From positions 63,940,620 through 64,004,619 of the forward strand of contig CM043700.1 of the NCBI GenBank assembly GCA_023935145.1: DNA of 64,000 nt, read 5' to 3'. Under the pieces are notes generated by a model. It saw only the letters and a list, made by a program, of their open reading frames with translations, was not told the origin of the DNA and did no database searches. Position numbers and translations under genes: made by a program. This document shows positions 1 through 11,180 of the stretch, piece by piece; the stretch's first letter is position 1; every line of letters starts with the position of its first letter. The stretch comes from Bretschneidera sinensis (Eukaryota > Streptophyta > Magnoliopsida > Brassicales > Akaniaceae).

Positions 1-899
1 CTTTGAATCACAACAGTTTTTTTTTTTTTTTTGGGAAACAACCACCTTAGAACCACATGAAATTCCCCCACACTTATGCTTTTCCACCATCTCCACATTA
101 CAAATCAATATAAACAAGATCCAAGCTCCCTAGTTCCAAGGAAAAAGGGTAGGTAAAGTGTTTAAGTTCGTAAGGGTAAATGAATGTGGGTTAATGAAGA
201 AAATAAGCTAATTCAGGCTCAAAATGCTATCTAGGGGTCAAATTATGATCAGGTTAAAGACTATTTAGTCATGGTGGTAAAATCCTAATTTGCCTCCGTC
301 TTCTCCAAATCTGAACATGTACGATCGTCTCAAGTGGTTTAAAAGCAAGTTCTAGAAAACATTATATTCACAAGATGCACTCAGAAGAGAATTTGAATTG
401 ATATGCATAATGAATCAATTATAAGGCTAAAAAAACTCACAAATATTGTGGGATTATGCAAGTATCATTCAATATGTCTCCATGCTTCACTCTAAGGCAA
501 CAGATTACTCAAATTAAGGCTAATGTGCATCAAAATTTCAATTTCTAAGTAAGACTACAATATAAGCAAATTAACTCCATTTCTTGTTTTATCTTTAAAA
601 GTATGCTCAAACTCTTTAAAAACCATTAAGAATCAGTTTCATCATTGAGTTGGAAGAGGTCCTAAAACCTAAAAAGCAATGATATGACTAAAAAAGATGT
701 AAATCCCTCTCCCACACTTAAATCGTACATTGTCCTCAATGTATATCAGAATAAGCATGTAATATAGAATATAAACATGGGTAAGGTATTTACGAAAATC
801 ACACAAAACAAATAACATATAAAGATCAACCAACGTAAATGGAAGAGAGAAAGAGAATGCAAATCTGTGTTAATGACTCCTCCACAGCTTCGGTTGAAT
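1..899 (-). other. A1 non-coding 3' region
   Basis: No reading frame here can be supported. The tract is AT-rich. At 712-743 it holds, on the minus strand, the block GAGGACAATGTACGATTTAAG followed by TGTGGGAGAGGG, related to the 'ACAATGT...TTTAAGTTTGGGGG' block found in G1, G4 and G5. A run of 17 T lies at 18-34. Long non-coding 3' regions between integrase and the 3' LTR are usual in Athila elements. Function unknown. Confidence 0.6.
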
Positions 900-943
900 T
901 GGGTTGCCTCCCAAGCAGCGCTTTAATGTTTACAGTCTTTCAG
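900..943 (-). other. A1 conserved block just after integrase (AGCGCT / TGGGAGGC / CCCA)
   Basis: Read on the minus strand this is GGCTGAAAGACTGTAAAC, a short spacer, AGCGCT, then TGGGAGGCAACCCA. The last 14 bases can fold with TGGG against CCCA. The same order of words follows the coding part in G1 (26641-26690) and G5 (45204-45250). It begins about 20 bases after the integrase stop. It is a conserved non-coding signal of the Athila/Tat group in this window; its role is not known to me. Confidence 0.6.
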
Positions 944-964
944 CCTAGACTTTGTACCTCGTTT

Positions 965-3613
965 TTAGTCCTTTGTGAGTGGCACCTCTAGGAGGGGTAT
1001 ATCCTCCACAGTGTGCTCCTCAAAAGCCTCATAGTAAGGTTTCAAGCGATGACCATTCACCTTGAATTCATTTCCAGTTTTGTCACTTTTTATCTGCATA
1101 GCACCATGAGGAAAAATATTAGTGACAATGAATGGACCCACCCATCTAGAACATAACTTACCAGGAAAAAGTTTAAGTCTAGAATGGAAGAGAAGAACTT
1201 TTTGGCCCACAACAAAGGCCTTGCCACGGATCATCTTATCATGAAAAGCTCTAGTTTTCTCTTTGTAGATCCATGCACTATCATATGCCTCGTTACTAAT
1301 TTCCTCAAGTTCATTCAGTTGGAGTTTTCTATGTAAACCAGCCTCATCAATGTCCATGTTGAAAGACTTAACAGCCCACCATGCCCTATGCTCAAGCTCA
1401 ACTGGTAAGTGACACGCTTTACCATAGACAAGTATGAATGGAGACATCCCAATTGGCGTCTTGTAAGCTGTCCTATAAGCCTAAAGTGCATCAAGTCTTT
1501 TGCTCCAATCCTTGTGTGTAGGGCCCACAGTCTTCTCCAAAATCCCCTTAATCTCACGATTTGAGACCTCTGCTTGTCCACTCGTCTAAGGATGATAAGG
1601 TGTTGCCACCTTATGAGTCACTTTGTACTTCTTGAGCAGGGCCTCAATTGTACGGTTGCAAAAGTGTAATCCACCATCACTAATAATCACACGAAGCATT
1701 CCAAACCTAGCAAATATGTTAGATCTCAAGAAATCTACAACAATTTTAGAGTCATTAGTTCTGGTGGCTTTAGCCTCCACCCACTTAGACACATAATCAA
1801 CAGCCAAAAGAATGTAAAGAAACCCGTTAGATGAAGGAAACAGCCCCATGAAATCAATGCCCCAAACATCGAAAATCTCAACAGTTATAATATGGGCCAT
1901 GGGCATCTGATCCCTAGAGCCTAAGTTACCTGTCCTCTGGCACCTGTCACAAGTCATGCAATACAAGTATGCATCCTTAAAAATAGAAGGCCAGAAAAAA
2001 CCACATTCTAATACCTTACAGGCTGTCCTACGAGCACCAAAGTGTCCACCACAAGACTCAGAATGACAAAAGGCAAGTATCGATTTATGCTCAGATTCAG
2101 GGACACACCCCCTAATGATTTGATCACTACAATGCTTCCACAAATAAGGTTCATCCCATATGTAATGCCTAGCCATATGCTTAAGTTTTTCTTTATTAGA
2201 ACGAGGTAAAGTGTCAGGAAATTGCCTAGTAACTAAATAATTCACAATATCAGCATACCAAGGCTCACTTACCTCAATCCCAAAGAGCTGCTCATCTAGG
2301 AATGATTCTTGCAGGGGTAGGACGTCTTCCTCATGAACAAGTCTGCTCAAATGGTCAGCTACCAAGTTTTCATTCCCCTTCTTGTCCTTAATCTCCAAAT
2401 CAAATTCTTGAAGCAAAAGCACCCATCTAATCAGTCTCGGTTTGGCCTCTTTCTTTGTCATCAGATACTTCAAAGCTGCATGATCAGTATAATCAACAAC
2501 TTTAGTTTGAAGTAAATAAGAGCGAAATTTATCTAAGGCAAAAACAACAGCAAGGAGCTCTTTTTCAGTTGTGGAATAGTTTAGTTGAGCATCATTGAGT
2601 GTCTTAAAGGCATAGTAGATGGCATAGGGCTTCTTGTCCATTCTTTGTCCCAAAACAGCCCCAACGGTGTAATCTGAGGCGTCACACATCAATTCAAAAG
2701 GTAAGGACCAATTAGGTGGAGACATGATGGCAGTAGTAGTCAATAACTCCTTCAGCTTCTCAAAAGCTTTCTTGCACTCCTCATCAAACTCAAAGGGAGT
2801 GTCCTTCTGAAGTAAACGGCACAAGGGCCTTGATACATTGGAGAAATCATTGATAAACCTCCTGTAAAATCCTGCATGACCAAGAAACGAACGAACCTCT
2901 CTCACACAAGTGGGAGAGGGTAAGTAACGCACAAGATCTACCTTAGATTTATCAACCTCAATCCCCCTAGCAGATGTGATATGTCCTAAAACAATCCCTT
3001 GAGTCACCATGAAGTGACATTTTTCCCAATTTAGAACCAAGTTAGTTTCAACACAACGTTTCAAAATAAGTTCCAAATTTCCTAAGCATGCATCAAAATC
3101 TCTACCAAAGACACTAAAATCATCCATAAAGACCTCAATGATATTCTTGATGTATTTAGAGAAAATGGAGAGCATACAACGTTGAAACGTACTTGGTGCA
3201 TTGCACAATCCGAATGGCATATGTCTGTAGGCATAAGTGCCAAAAGGGCAAGTGAAGGTGGTCTTCTCTTGGTCCTCTTGCGCTATACAGATCTGGTTGT
3301 ACCCACTATATCCATCCAAAAAATAATAAAAAGGATAACCAACTAACCTCTCGAGCATCTGATCGATGAAGGGCAGAGGGAAATGGTCATTTCTTGTTGA
3401 AGCATTGAGCTTCCTATAGTCTATGCAAACTCGATAACCAGTTACCACTCTTTGAGGTACAAGCTCATTCTCCTCATTCTTTACCACAGTAACTCCTGAC
3501 TTCTTTGGCACAACTTGAACAGGAGACACCCACTTGCTATCTGAAATAGGGTAAATAACGCCACAATCAAGTAACTTAATTACCTCATCTTGCACAACCT
3601 TCATCTTGCACAA
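965..3613 (-). pseudogene. A1 pol: reverse transcriptase, RNase H and integrase, two in-frame TAG stops
   Basis: In order: reverse transcriptase (FMDDFS active site around residue 160), RNase H ([12 protein letters not shown] around residue 310), the integrase HHCC zinc finger (two His, then CMTCDRC, around residues 515-560), the catalytic DFMG and SDGG aspartates, and the integrase C-terminal part ending at 965. The frame is open to a TAG at 1588-1586, where family members have HPQTSGQ, so a CAG has become TAG. A second TAG lies near 1482, in the DAL-AYRTA motif, probably from TGG. After them the frame is open again to the end. The normal product copies the RNA into DNA and inserts it. Upstream it is out of frame with gag-protease because of the duplication at 3589-3620. 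Confidence 0.9.
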
Positions 3614-6563
3614 CCTTCATCATAGGTGGATGTAGGCGTCTCTGGGCATCTCTGGTGGGTTTGGCACCATCCTCCAACAGGATCCTATGGACACACATGG
3701 TTGGGCTAATTCCCTTGATATCTGCCAAAGTCCAACCAATGGCGGTCTTGTACTTCTTCAGAACGTCCACAAGCTTCTTTTCTTGGTCCTCTTCCAACTT
3801 CGAGGATATAATAACAGGCAGTGTCTCCTTGTCCCCCAAAAAGACATACTTCAAGTGATCTGGCAAAACCTTAAGCTCAAGTGTAGGGGCCTGTATCATT
3901 GAAGGTAACATTTTGTTAGTAGAAATAGGAAAGGACAAAGGAGGAATAGACCTTGATAATATGGGTCGGGCCTCAAGGGAGGCTACGGTTTTGACCACAA
4001 TGGGCTCTTCAGCCTTCTCTAACTCAGCCCTAGAAATGGATTCTCCATTCTCAGTATAACCAACTCCTTGAGAGAGTGTTACTTTCAACTCATCCTCTTC
4101 CATTGCTTCCAAAAATCTCTGCGCAAGTGAGTTAATATCATCAATAGAAAAACAAGGTTTAATGTCAGTCAATGGATACCTCATGGCTTCAAAGATGTTG
4201 AAGCGGATAACTTCATTATCAAATTCCATGGTTAGAGTTCCCTCATAAACATCGATCTTTGTTCTTGCGGTCCTCATGAATGGGCGCCCTAAAAGCAACG
4301 GAGTAGAATTTAGGGGCGAATCTTCCATATCAATGATATAGAAGTCTGCAGGAAAAATGAGTTGATTTACTTGCACAAGAACATCTTCAACGTATCCTTT
4401 AGGATACTTATTAGATCGATCAGCCAATTGGATAACAACATTATCACTTTTAAGTGCACCTAGCTCTAAAGAAGCATAAAGACTATAAGGCATCACATTA
4501 ATTGAAGCTCCTAAGTCTAGCATGACATTATCAAATTTGTTGGTACCAATCACACAAGGAACAGAAAAACTCCCTGGATCCTTAAGCTTTGGTGGCAATT
4601 TCCTTTGGATGACAGCAGAGACTGTCTCATTCAACTTCACCACCTCCTTCTCACGAGTCTGCCTCCTTGTAGTGCAAAGCTCCTTAAGAAACTTGGCATA
4701 ACTTGGCACTTGTTTCAAGCACTCAATCAAAGGCATGTTGACTTGTACCTTCTTAAAAATCTCCAAGATGGCCTGATCAGATTCATCCTTCTTGGTTTTG
4801 GCAAACCTGCTAGGAAAAGGTACACGAGCAAAAGGATTAGAATCAAAAGAGTGTTTAGGGTTTTGTTCGTTACCTTGAGGTTTTAAAGCATTCTCAGATG
4901 ATGGAGGACCAATCATTTCTGCCATTGTGGTGGTGGGATCTTTCTGTATTTCCTTCTTGGTGCTCTCAACGTCCTCTTCCTCATGGTGGGTCACTTTGGC
5001 TTTCTTCTGAGTTTTAAGAACATCCATAAGGGTCTTGCCACTCCTTGTGGTAACAACTTTAGCTTGCTCGATAATTGGGTTAGGAACAGTGTTGCTAGGC
5101 AATTTTCCACTCTCTGTTATCATCCCCATGAAGTCTACCACTTGTCCCAATTGCTTCTTCAGCTCTGCAATATCCTTAGTGTGAGCCTGTTGACCTGTAA
5201 CAGGAGCTTGAGTAGCAGTAGTTAAATCTAGTTGCCCTTGAGCAAGGGACTTTAAAATTTCATCATAATTAGAAGCAACAGAATTTGTAGGTACAATAGG
5301 ATTAGGGACAAAGTTTTGAGGTACCTGAGGCCTCATAAACAAACCTGGAAGGCGTGGAATTACTTGCCCTTGACCTTGAGGGTTCTGAACATTATCATTG
5401 TTGGCCCAACGAAAATTGGGGTGATCTCTAAGCCCAGGGTTATATGTGTTAGAGAAAGGGTTGTACCTTTGTCCACCTTGATTACCTTGAAACCCAACAG
5501 CGTTAAGAGACTCCCATCCTCCATTGTTGATCAGTTGGGGACATTGATCAGTTGGATGCCCTTGAGTACAACACACACCACAGATTTGAGCAACTTGTTG
5601 TACTTGTGCTCCATTCACGTTCAGTACCTGAGACAGAAGAGTAGACATTTTATTAACTTTTTCCTCAAGAGCAGAGTTAGAAGATACCTCATTCACCCCA
5701 TGAGTGGAGTTTAACACTCTCTCGTATTGTTGATAATTAAGAGCACGTTGGGCGAGTAACTCCTTAGCAACATCAAGTGTCTTATCGACAAAAGAACCTC
5801 CGGCAGCAGCATCTAACAATTGACGTTCGAGGGGGAGAAGTCCTTCATAAAAGTAAGTGAGAAGATTCCCTTCTTTCATCCCATGTGAAGGACATGATGC
5901 AATTAAGCTCTTGAATCTCTCATAGTAGGCATAGAACGCCTCATCCTTCCTTTGCTCAATTCCAGTTATCTGCTTCCTCAAGACAGAAATCCTTAAGGCA
6001 GGGAAGTACTTAGTCAGAAAGTCAGTCATCAGCTTCTCCCATGTGTTGATGTAACCCGAGGGTAGATCAAACAACCAAGTCTTTGCCCTATCTTCAAGTG
6101 AAAAAGGGAATGACTTTAGCTTCAGAACGTTGAGATCCGCATTTTGTGGGCACATACTTGAACACACAAACTGGAACTCCTTGAGATGTTTGTGAGGATC
6201 TTCGTTAGTAAGCCCATGGAATTTGGGCAAATGGTGCAAGAACCCACTCTTCAGTTCAAACTCAGCTATCTTGCCAACTGTTGGTTCTGGATAAGTAATA
6301 CAAGTTGGTACAGCTCCCCCATCAGTTGAAGAAGACATTTGCCTAATAGTTTCAGCCATTGGTACTTCGTCTTCCTTATTTGTGTCTTCTAAGTCAGGTA
6401 TGTCTTCTTCCTCGTCTGACAAGTGATGTGAAAAATTATCTGACTCCTCCGACTTTAGCCTCCTTTCTTGGTAAGGTGGGGGTTGATTTGTAGAAAGTGC
6501 AACTTCTTTTAGTAAAGCCAAGCGTTTTCTAAGTTCTTGAGTCTTTCTACTAACTGCTGACAT
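3585..6563 (-). CDS. A1 gag-protease polyprotein, running into the start of RT
   Basis: 992 codons, start at 6563 about 205 bases inside the primer site. The gag capsid-like part is in the first 270 residues, a zinc knuckle ([14 protein letters not shown]) lies around residues 328-341, and the retropepsin-like protease with [10 protein letters not shown] lies around residue 682. The last 60 or so residues are the start of RT, up to [11 protein letters not shown], where a 16-base duplication shifts the frame and brings a stop at 3585. Gag forms the particle and packages RNA; the protease matures it. Everything before the duplication is open, so gag and protease could still be made. Confidence 0.9.
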   Translation of the reverse strand: MSAVSRKTQELRKRLALLKEVALSTNQPPPYQERRLKSEESDNFSHHLSDEEEDIPDLEDTNKEDEVPMAETIRQMSSSTDGGAVPTCITYPEPTVGKIAEFELKSGFLHHLPKFHGLTNEDPHKHLKEFQFVCSSMCPQNADLNVLKLKSFPFSLEDRAKTWLFDLPSGYINTWEKLMTDFLTKYFPALRISVLRKQITGIEQRKDEAFYAYYERFKSLIASCPSHGMKEGNLLTYFYEGLLPLERQLLDAAAGGSFVDKTLDVAKELLAQRALNYQQYERVLNSTHGVNEVSSNSALEEKVNKMSTLLSQVLNVNGAQVQQVAQICGVCCTQGHPTDQCPQLINNGGWESLNAVGFQGNQGGQRYNPFSNTYNPGLRDHPNFRWANNDNVQNPQGQGQVIPRLPGLFMRPQVPQNFVPNPIVPTNSVASNYDEILKSLAQGQLDLTTATQAPVTGQQAHTKDIAELKKQLGQVVDFMGMITESGKLPSNTVPNPIIEQAKVVTTRSGKTLMDVLKTQKKAKVTHHEEEDVESTKKEIQKDPTTTMAEMIGPPSSENALKPQGNEQNPKHSFDSNPFARVPFPSRFAKTKKDESDQAILEIFKKVQVNMPLIECLKQVPSYAKFLKELCTTRRQTREKEVVKLNETVSAVIQRKLPPKLKDPGSFSVPCVIGTNKFDNVMLDLGASINVMPYSLYASLELGALKSDNVVIQLADRSNKYPKGYVEDVLVQVNQLIFPADFYIIDMEDSPLNSTPLLLGRPFMRTARTKIDVYEGTLTMEFDNEVIRFNIFEAMRYPLTDIKPCFSIDDINSLAQRFLEAMEEDELKVTLSQGVGYTENGESISRAELEKAEEPIVVKTVASLEARPILSRSIPPLSFPISTNKMLPSMIQAPTLELKVLPDHLKYVFLGDKETLPVIISSKLEEDQEKKLVDVLKKYKTAIGWTLADIKGISPTMCVHRILLEDGAKPTRDAQRRLHPPMMKVVQDEGCAR
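3589..3620. repeat. 16-base direct tandem duplication that breaks A1 gag-pol
   Basis: The unit cttgcacaaccttcat occurs twice without a gap. Sixteen is not a multiple of three, so it separates the gag-protease frame from the RT frame. Both copies are identical, so the event is recent compared with the rest of the element or arose by slippage. Confidence 0.9.
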
Positions 6564-6769
6564 TCATGGACCTAAATAACAAAAGCAAAGGAATCAATAT
6601 ATAAGTTAAAGTTTGAAATACAAATAATAATGAGTTTCCCTTACAAACATTACAAATGGTTTTATGGAAGTCACATGCTAAAATTGCAATCAAGTAAAAC
6701 ACAAGTTATATTATATGCTAAGAAGAATATTAACAAGTTAAATAACACTAAAATATAGAGATTTTGCAA

Positions 6770-6787
6770 TCCCCGGCAACGGCGCCA
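6770..6787 (-). other. A1 primer binding site, tRNA-Asp
   Basis: The plus strand reads tccccggcaacggcgcca, the 3' end of plant tRNA-Asp, so the minus-strand element carries its perfect 18-base complement. Two bases separate it from the LTR end at 6790. Confidence 0.93.
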
Positions 6788-6789
6788 TT

Positions 6790-8680
6790 TGATAGACCAT
6801 TTATTTCGGTCATCAACAAACCCTGCAGAAGATTGTAGTAAAGTGATTAGTAGGGTATCGTTATTGACCGGAGATTGCGGGTACCTATACTAAAGAATCA
6901 TAAAAATAATAAAAAATGATTTGATTGGTTTAATTAGCAGTTTATAAACAAATATAAATCTACATCTATTAACATTACACAAGATTAGGGGGTTTTCATG
7001 ATCTGATTTTTCTTTTTACTAATTTTACTAAGGAAATTAAAGAACAATTATTTACAATTGATTATTTTCTCTCACAATTCAGAAAACCAAGTTTGTTAAA
7101 TGACTAATCAAATTGTTTCAATGTAGACAACGAATTCGTGCTTCAATCACATATTAGAATTGAATCAAAGTGCAAGCCTAAAGAGATCATGCACTTTATA
7201 AATTCCTTCTTAGATAATCACTAAGCTTAGATAATCACTAAGCTTAGGAAAAGTCCATAAGCAATCAAGTTAATACTCAGCGCATCCTTACAATTACTTA
7301 AACAAATCATTAAGATCAAAAGGAATTATGATTCAATAACATGTTCCTTATTCTTATGAAAAAGTCCATGGATAAAGAACATGCAATTTCCAGAACATTG
7401 GCTATTGTTCATAGCTTTTACCACTTTAAATCGTACTCCAGATCAATTAGGTGATCGAAAGTGCGATTATGGCTTCAATGATTTGCAATATCAAAGTTTT
7501 CAATATAACAGAACTGAAAATTCAACATATGTAATGAATTAATATGTCTACATATCATGAACAATTCAAAAACATTAAAGAATAAATATGAAAATTAACC
7601 AACTCATTGAATTAATAATAATCTCTAACATAAGAATCCAAGGCTGAAACAATTAAAAAGAATAGCCGTAAGGGGTACACTTTTTGAACACACTCAAGGA
7701 AGCTTGAGATGTTAATGGTGATGAACCTCACAGCTATGATGATGAAGGAGAACACATTTTGGAAAAGTCCTAATGTGCTCACAATTGGAGATGAAATGGT
7801 GGAGTGTTTCAGCCTTTTTCTTCTTGAATTTTGAGTAGAGATGGTTCCAAGAGAAAAGATGATCTCTTTCAGCTTACAAACACCCTATTTATAGAGCTTA
7901 GAACAACCCTCTAAGCTTAGAAAAAGCAAGAAAACAATGCTAAAAACAAGCCATGAAACATGCAATGACACAATCCCTAAAACATGCAAGGAAACAATCC
8001 CTAAAACATGCAAAGAATCAAGGAATGGCCAAAAGTAAGAAAGAAGAATACAATCCCGAAATTTCAGGAGGACCCAACTAGTAGAATTCAAACGGTCATA
8101 TCTTCTTCTACACATCTCCAAATGAGCTGAAACTTGTTGGGCTGGAAAGAAGACGTCTTGAACTTTAATTTGGACCTAAGAAAGTCTCAAAAATGATATT
8201 GTTTGGGCCTGTTATGATGGGCCAAAATCCAGTAGGCTGTTGCATCCGAATCTTCCTTCACTTTGGGTTTGGACCTTGCACCTTGCTTAGTTGACAAGAG
8301 ATTATGTGATTTTGGGCAAGCCCATGTTAGGTTGGACATACCCATGTCACTAATGGACTCCAATATTCTCTTGTGTTTTGACACATCATCCAAATAATTC
8401 CAAGGTGGAACCCTACAAAGAAATCAGAAAATAATAGATAAGGAAAGTTTCCATAATTAGAAATGTTTCTTAGAATGATAAGACTATTTTCTTAATCCAC
8501 TTAGATTTCCTAAAGTAACTAGGAAAGCTCATTTTAGCACCTTATTTTACCATTCTCACGTTCACAAGCTTTCTAAATACTAAGAAAAGAAACTATGCTC
8601 AAAATAACAAAGTTAAGAGAATTACAAAGTCAAATAGGGTAGGAAAGGCATTAAAAACGTAACACAAAGTGTTCCTATCA
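6790..8680 (-). repeat. A1 5' LTR
   Basis: It begins tgatagacc next to the primer site and ends cctatca where C2 coding sequence resumes, giving TG...CA ends. A minus-strand TATA box (plus strand ctatttatag) is at 7885-7894. Small direct repeats lie inside: a 17-base unit twice at about 7213-7250 and three copies of a 'ccctaaaacatgcaa' unit at about 7973-8015. No host gene or ORF is supported in it. Confidence 0.85.
7885..7894 (-). promoter_or_regulatory. TATA box of the A1 LTR
   Basis: CTATAAATAG on the minus strand, in the LTR about 790 bases inside its upstream end, placed as expected for a plant Pol II core promoter. Confidence 0.6.
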
Positions 8681-10091
8681 TTAAGCAACCTAAGGACTTT
8701 TGGGTGTGCAGCATATGCATATCAAAAGGAGGATAAACTTGGCCCTAGATCTAGAAAATGTGTATTTCTAGGATATGGTGATGGGGTTAAGGGATATAGG
8801 TTGTGGTCCTTAGAAAAGAAGGGCATGAAACTGATTATAAGTTGGGATGTTATTTTTAATGAATTGTTATTTCCCTACTTGGAGAAAACTAACACTGCAG
8901 GGGCTAGTGAGCAAACCAAACCGGAAGTTGTGGAGCATTGCATAAAGGAGAACTCGGTTCAGGTAGAGCAAAGGAGGTAAGAGGGTTCGGACCAGGTAGA
9001 GCCCATTGATGAATGCCAAGCTCAAGAAACCCAAGAAGAGACTGAACAGGAAGAGGTTGATGCAGCAAGTCGGAATGACTACCAACTCACAAGAGACTGG
9101 GAAGGAAGGTTGGTTGGACCACCTTCAAGATATGGGTTTGCAGATGTTGTGGATGCAGCAGCTCCTTGGACAGAAAAAGAGGTTGAACCATAAACTTATA
9201 CGGATGCTATGGAGTGTAAGGATTCGTCAAAGTGGCAGCTGGCTGTGGAGGAAGAAATGGATTCTTTGAGGAAGAACGACTTTTGGGAATTGGTGAAAAT
9301 TCCAAGAAAGCAAAAAGTTATGGAATGTAAGTGCACTTACAATATCAAATAAGGGTACCCCCCAGGAGATGAAGTTTGGAACAAAGCTAGGATGGTGGCG
9401 AATGGGTTCACAAGAAGAGAAGACATAGGATTCACAGAAACTTTCTCACCTGGACACAAGGTGGAGAAGATGGTGAGTATCCTCATCTATGTCGATGATG
9501 TACTGTTGGTTCGGAACAGCAGGGAGAGGATGGAAAGGTTTACATCTCAACTCAGTGAGGAGTTCGAGAGGAAGGATCTCAGCTTTACACAAAAGATCTT
9601 TGGGATGTGTAGAATCCAAGAAAAGGAGAGAAACCGGTTAAGGGTTGCTGAGTGTTCTTAGCAGGTTTATGAGTAATCCTGGAAATGAGCATTGGCTTGG
9701 GATAAAGAGGTTGTTTAGCTATTTGAAGGCTTAGTGGCAGCCGGTGGTAGCACTCATAACAACCGGGGCTGAATACATAGCGGCTACGGAGGCCATTAAG
9801 GAAGCTATATGGTGCAAAGAGTTGCTTGAAGAGTTGAAGGTACTGGATGAGCAGGTTGTGGTATTTTCGGATAATCAAAGTGCATTGCACTTGTGGAGGA
9901 ATCCGGTGTTCCATGAGAGGACAAAGCATATGGATGTTCGGTATCATTTCATTCGGGAAACTGTTATGAAATGATGCATCCATGTGGAAAAGGTTACCAC
10001 GGAAGAAAATCCTGCAGATTTGGGTACTAAAGTTCTACTTCTAAGTAAGTTCAATCATTGCCTTAAACTACTTAGGATTGGATTTGGTTAA
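8681..10091 (+). pseudogene. C2 pol remnant: end of integrase, RT with internal deletion, RNase H
   Basis: 8681-8980 reads the integrase C-terminal part (NLRTFGCAAYAYQ, CVFLGYGDGVKGYRLW). The RT start follows in broken frames, then VANGFTRRED...ETFSP jumps straight to GHKVEKMVSILIYVDD near 9450. The RT core normally between FSP and YVDD, roughly 100 residues, is absent. A second deletion after RNRL joins directly to VLSRFMSNPGNEHW, and a third removes the start of RNase H before QPVVALITTGAEYIAATEA. RNase H then runs to HFIRETVMK at 9974 with a short tail to about 10090. C1 and C3 share the first deletion but not the other two. Confidence 0.85.
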
Positions 10092-10159
10092 TTGGTGACT
10101 CAAGATGAGTTTGGATCTCGAAGCTTTCTGCACAATGGTTCAGGTTTAAACACTTAGAC

Positions 10160-10171
10160 AAAGGTAGAGAT
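10160..10171 (+). other. C2 polypurine tract
   Basis: caaaggtagagat directly precedes the LTR start tgttggtat. This is the usual copia arrangement for priming plus-strand DNA. Confidence 0.75.
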
Positions 10172-11175
10172 TGTTGGTATTTATCTAAGGTTTGCACAGG
10201 TCCAACCATAGTTTAAAGATGGTTAAAGTCTAAACCAAGGTTGGAGGATTAAAGTTCAGTAAGTTAGAAGACTGCAAACATGTGTGTGCATCAATTTGGA
10301 GCAAGGGAAGGCCATGCGCACTAGTGTGCGCACTTCTGCACACAAGCAAAAGGGTGTGCGCACAGCAGCAGAAAGGAGCAGCATCAGTGTGCACCGCGGT
10401 GCTGCCCTTCAGCATCGCAGCATCCAGCAAGGAGGTGTCTGGAGAAGAGCCAGCACCACACCAGCACCGCAGTGCCCAGAAGGTGCTGAAAGTGTGGTTT
10501 TGCCTAGCACCGTAGTGCCCCTGTTGAGTGCCTAGGTGCTAGGCACACTGAAGCACACATGGATAGCTTGATTTAGCCTTCTCTTAGGTGCGTGAGTGCA
10601 AGATTAAAATGCACAGCACCACTTAGAAGTGATGAAGGGCCAAGATTAAGTGGTAATCAAGATCTAAGGGTGAGGATTGAATCTCAAGAATGACCAAGAA
10701 GTGGATGGCTATAAAAGGGGTTTCCTAGCCTCATTTTTCAACATTACAAACACACAAGTTTGTGACATTGTGAGATCAATTCTGAACACATAGAGAGAAT
10801 TGTGTGAGAGACATAAACACAAGAGGGACTCTTTGTAGTGAGGCTGGTTGTAAAAGAGAGAGAAGTCTAGATTAGATAGAGAGCATTGTTAGTTCTCATC
10901 TTCTTCCTTTCTTCTCTTCTTGTTTCTTCAAGAACTTGATTTCTTGAAGGGGATTTCTGTAATTTGTAAGAACCATTGATTTAGTGTAGAGATTTCGGAA
11001 GAACTTACGGGGATGTAGGCACATTGCCTTACCTCGATAACAAATTGCTTGTCTTCTTTCTTTCTTTGATTTTCTGTTCTTGTGTTTGATTGCTGTATTT
11101 CTTTCTACAAGTCATTTTAGACTTGGGTGTTTGGAAGATCACCATCTGGGTATCTTGTCAAGGTGATTTCCAACA
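10172..11175 (+). repeat. C2 3' LTR with GC-rich motif array
   Basis: TGTTGG...CCAACA ends, 1004 bases. At 10311-10545 it holds GTGCGCAC repeats and GCACCGCGGTGC-like palindromes in an otherwise ordinary tract. The TATA box ctataaaag follows at 10709-10717. The last 250 bases resemble the LTRs of C1 and C3, which places all three in one family. Confidence 0.88.
10709..10717 (+). promoter_or_regulatory. TATA box of the C2 LTR
   Basis: ctataaaag, about 165 bases downstream of the GC-rich array. Confidence 0.6.
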
Positions 11176-11180
11176 ACCTT

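Larger units (their letters stand above)
1..8680 (-). mobile_element. A1: Athila-type Ty3/gypsy retrotransposon, nearly complete, 3' end outside window
   Basis: Order on the minus strand is 5' LTR (6790-8680), Asp-tRNA primer site, gag-protease-RT-RNase H-integrase, then a long non-coding 3' part running off the left edge. The protease core DLGAS, a single CX2CX4HX4C knuckle in gag and the Asp primer site fit the Athila clade. The element sits inside the copia C2: plus-strand C2 coding sequence resumes at 8681, with ttaag as possible target duplication (the other copy would lie left of the window). Damage is light: one 16-base duplication and two TAG stops. The 3' LTR is not visible, so age cannot be read from an LTR pair. 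Confidence 0.9.
8681..11175 (+). mobile_element. C2: Tork-type Ty1/copia retrotransposon, 3' part only, decayed
   Basis: The plus strand carries the end of integrase, a deleted RT, RNase H, a polypurine tract and a complete 3' LTR ending ttccaaca at 11175. The 5' part lies left of A1, outside the window. Minus-strand C1 sequence resumes at once after the 5 bases acctt, so C2 is an insertion into C1. Confidence 0.88.

Noticed and set aside
4605..5714. Several plus-strand ORFs of 80-132 codons opposite A1 gag
   Set aside because: Antisense shadows of the gag-protease frame; no motif of their own.
6770..6787. tRNA gene from the tRNA-Asp 3' end match
   Set aside because: Only 18 bases match and they adjoin an LTR, so this is a primer site. 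The same holds at 31421 and 43528.
10282..10535. GC-rich plus-strand ORFs that might be a small host exon
   Set aside because: They lie inside the C2 LTR and follow its GTGCGCAC array.
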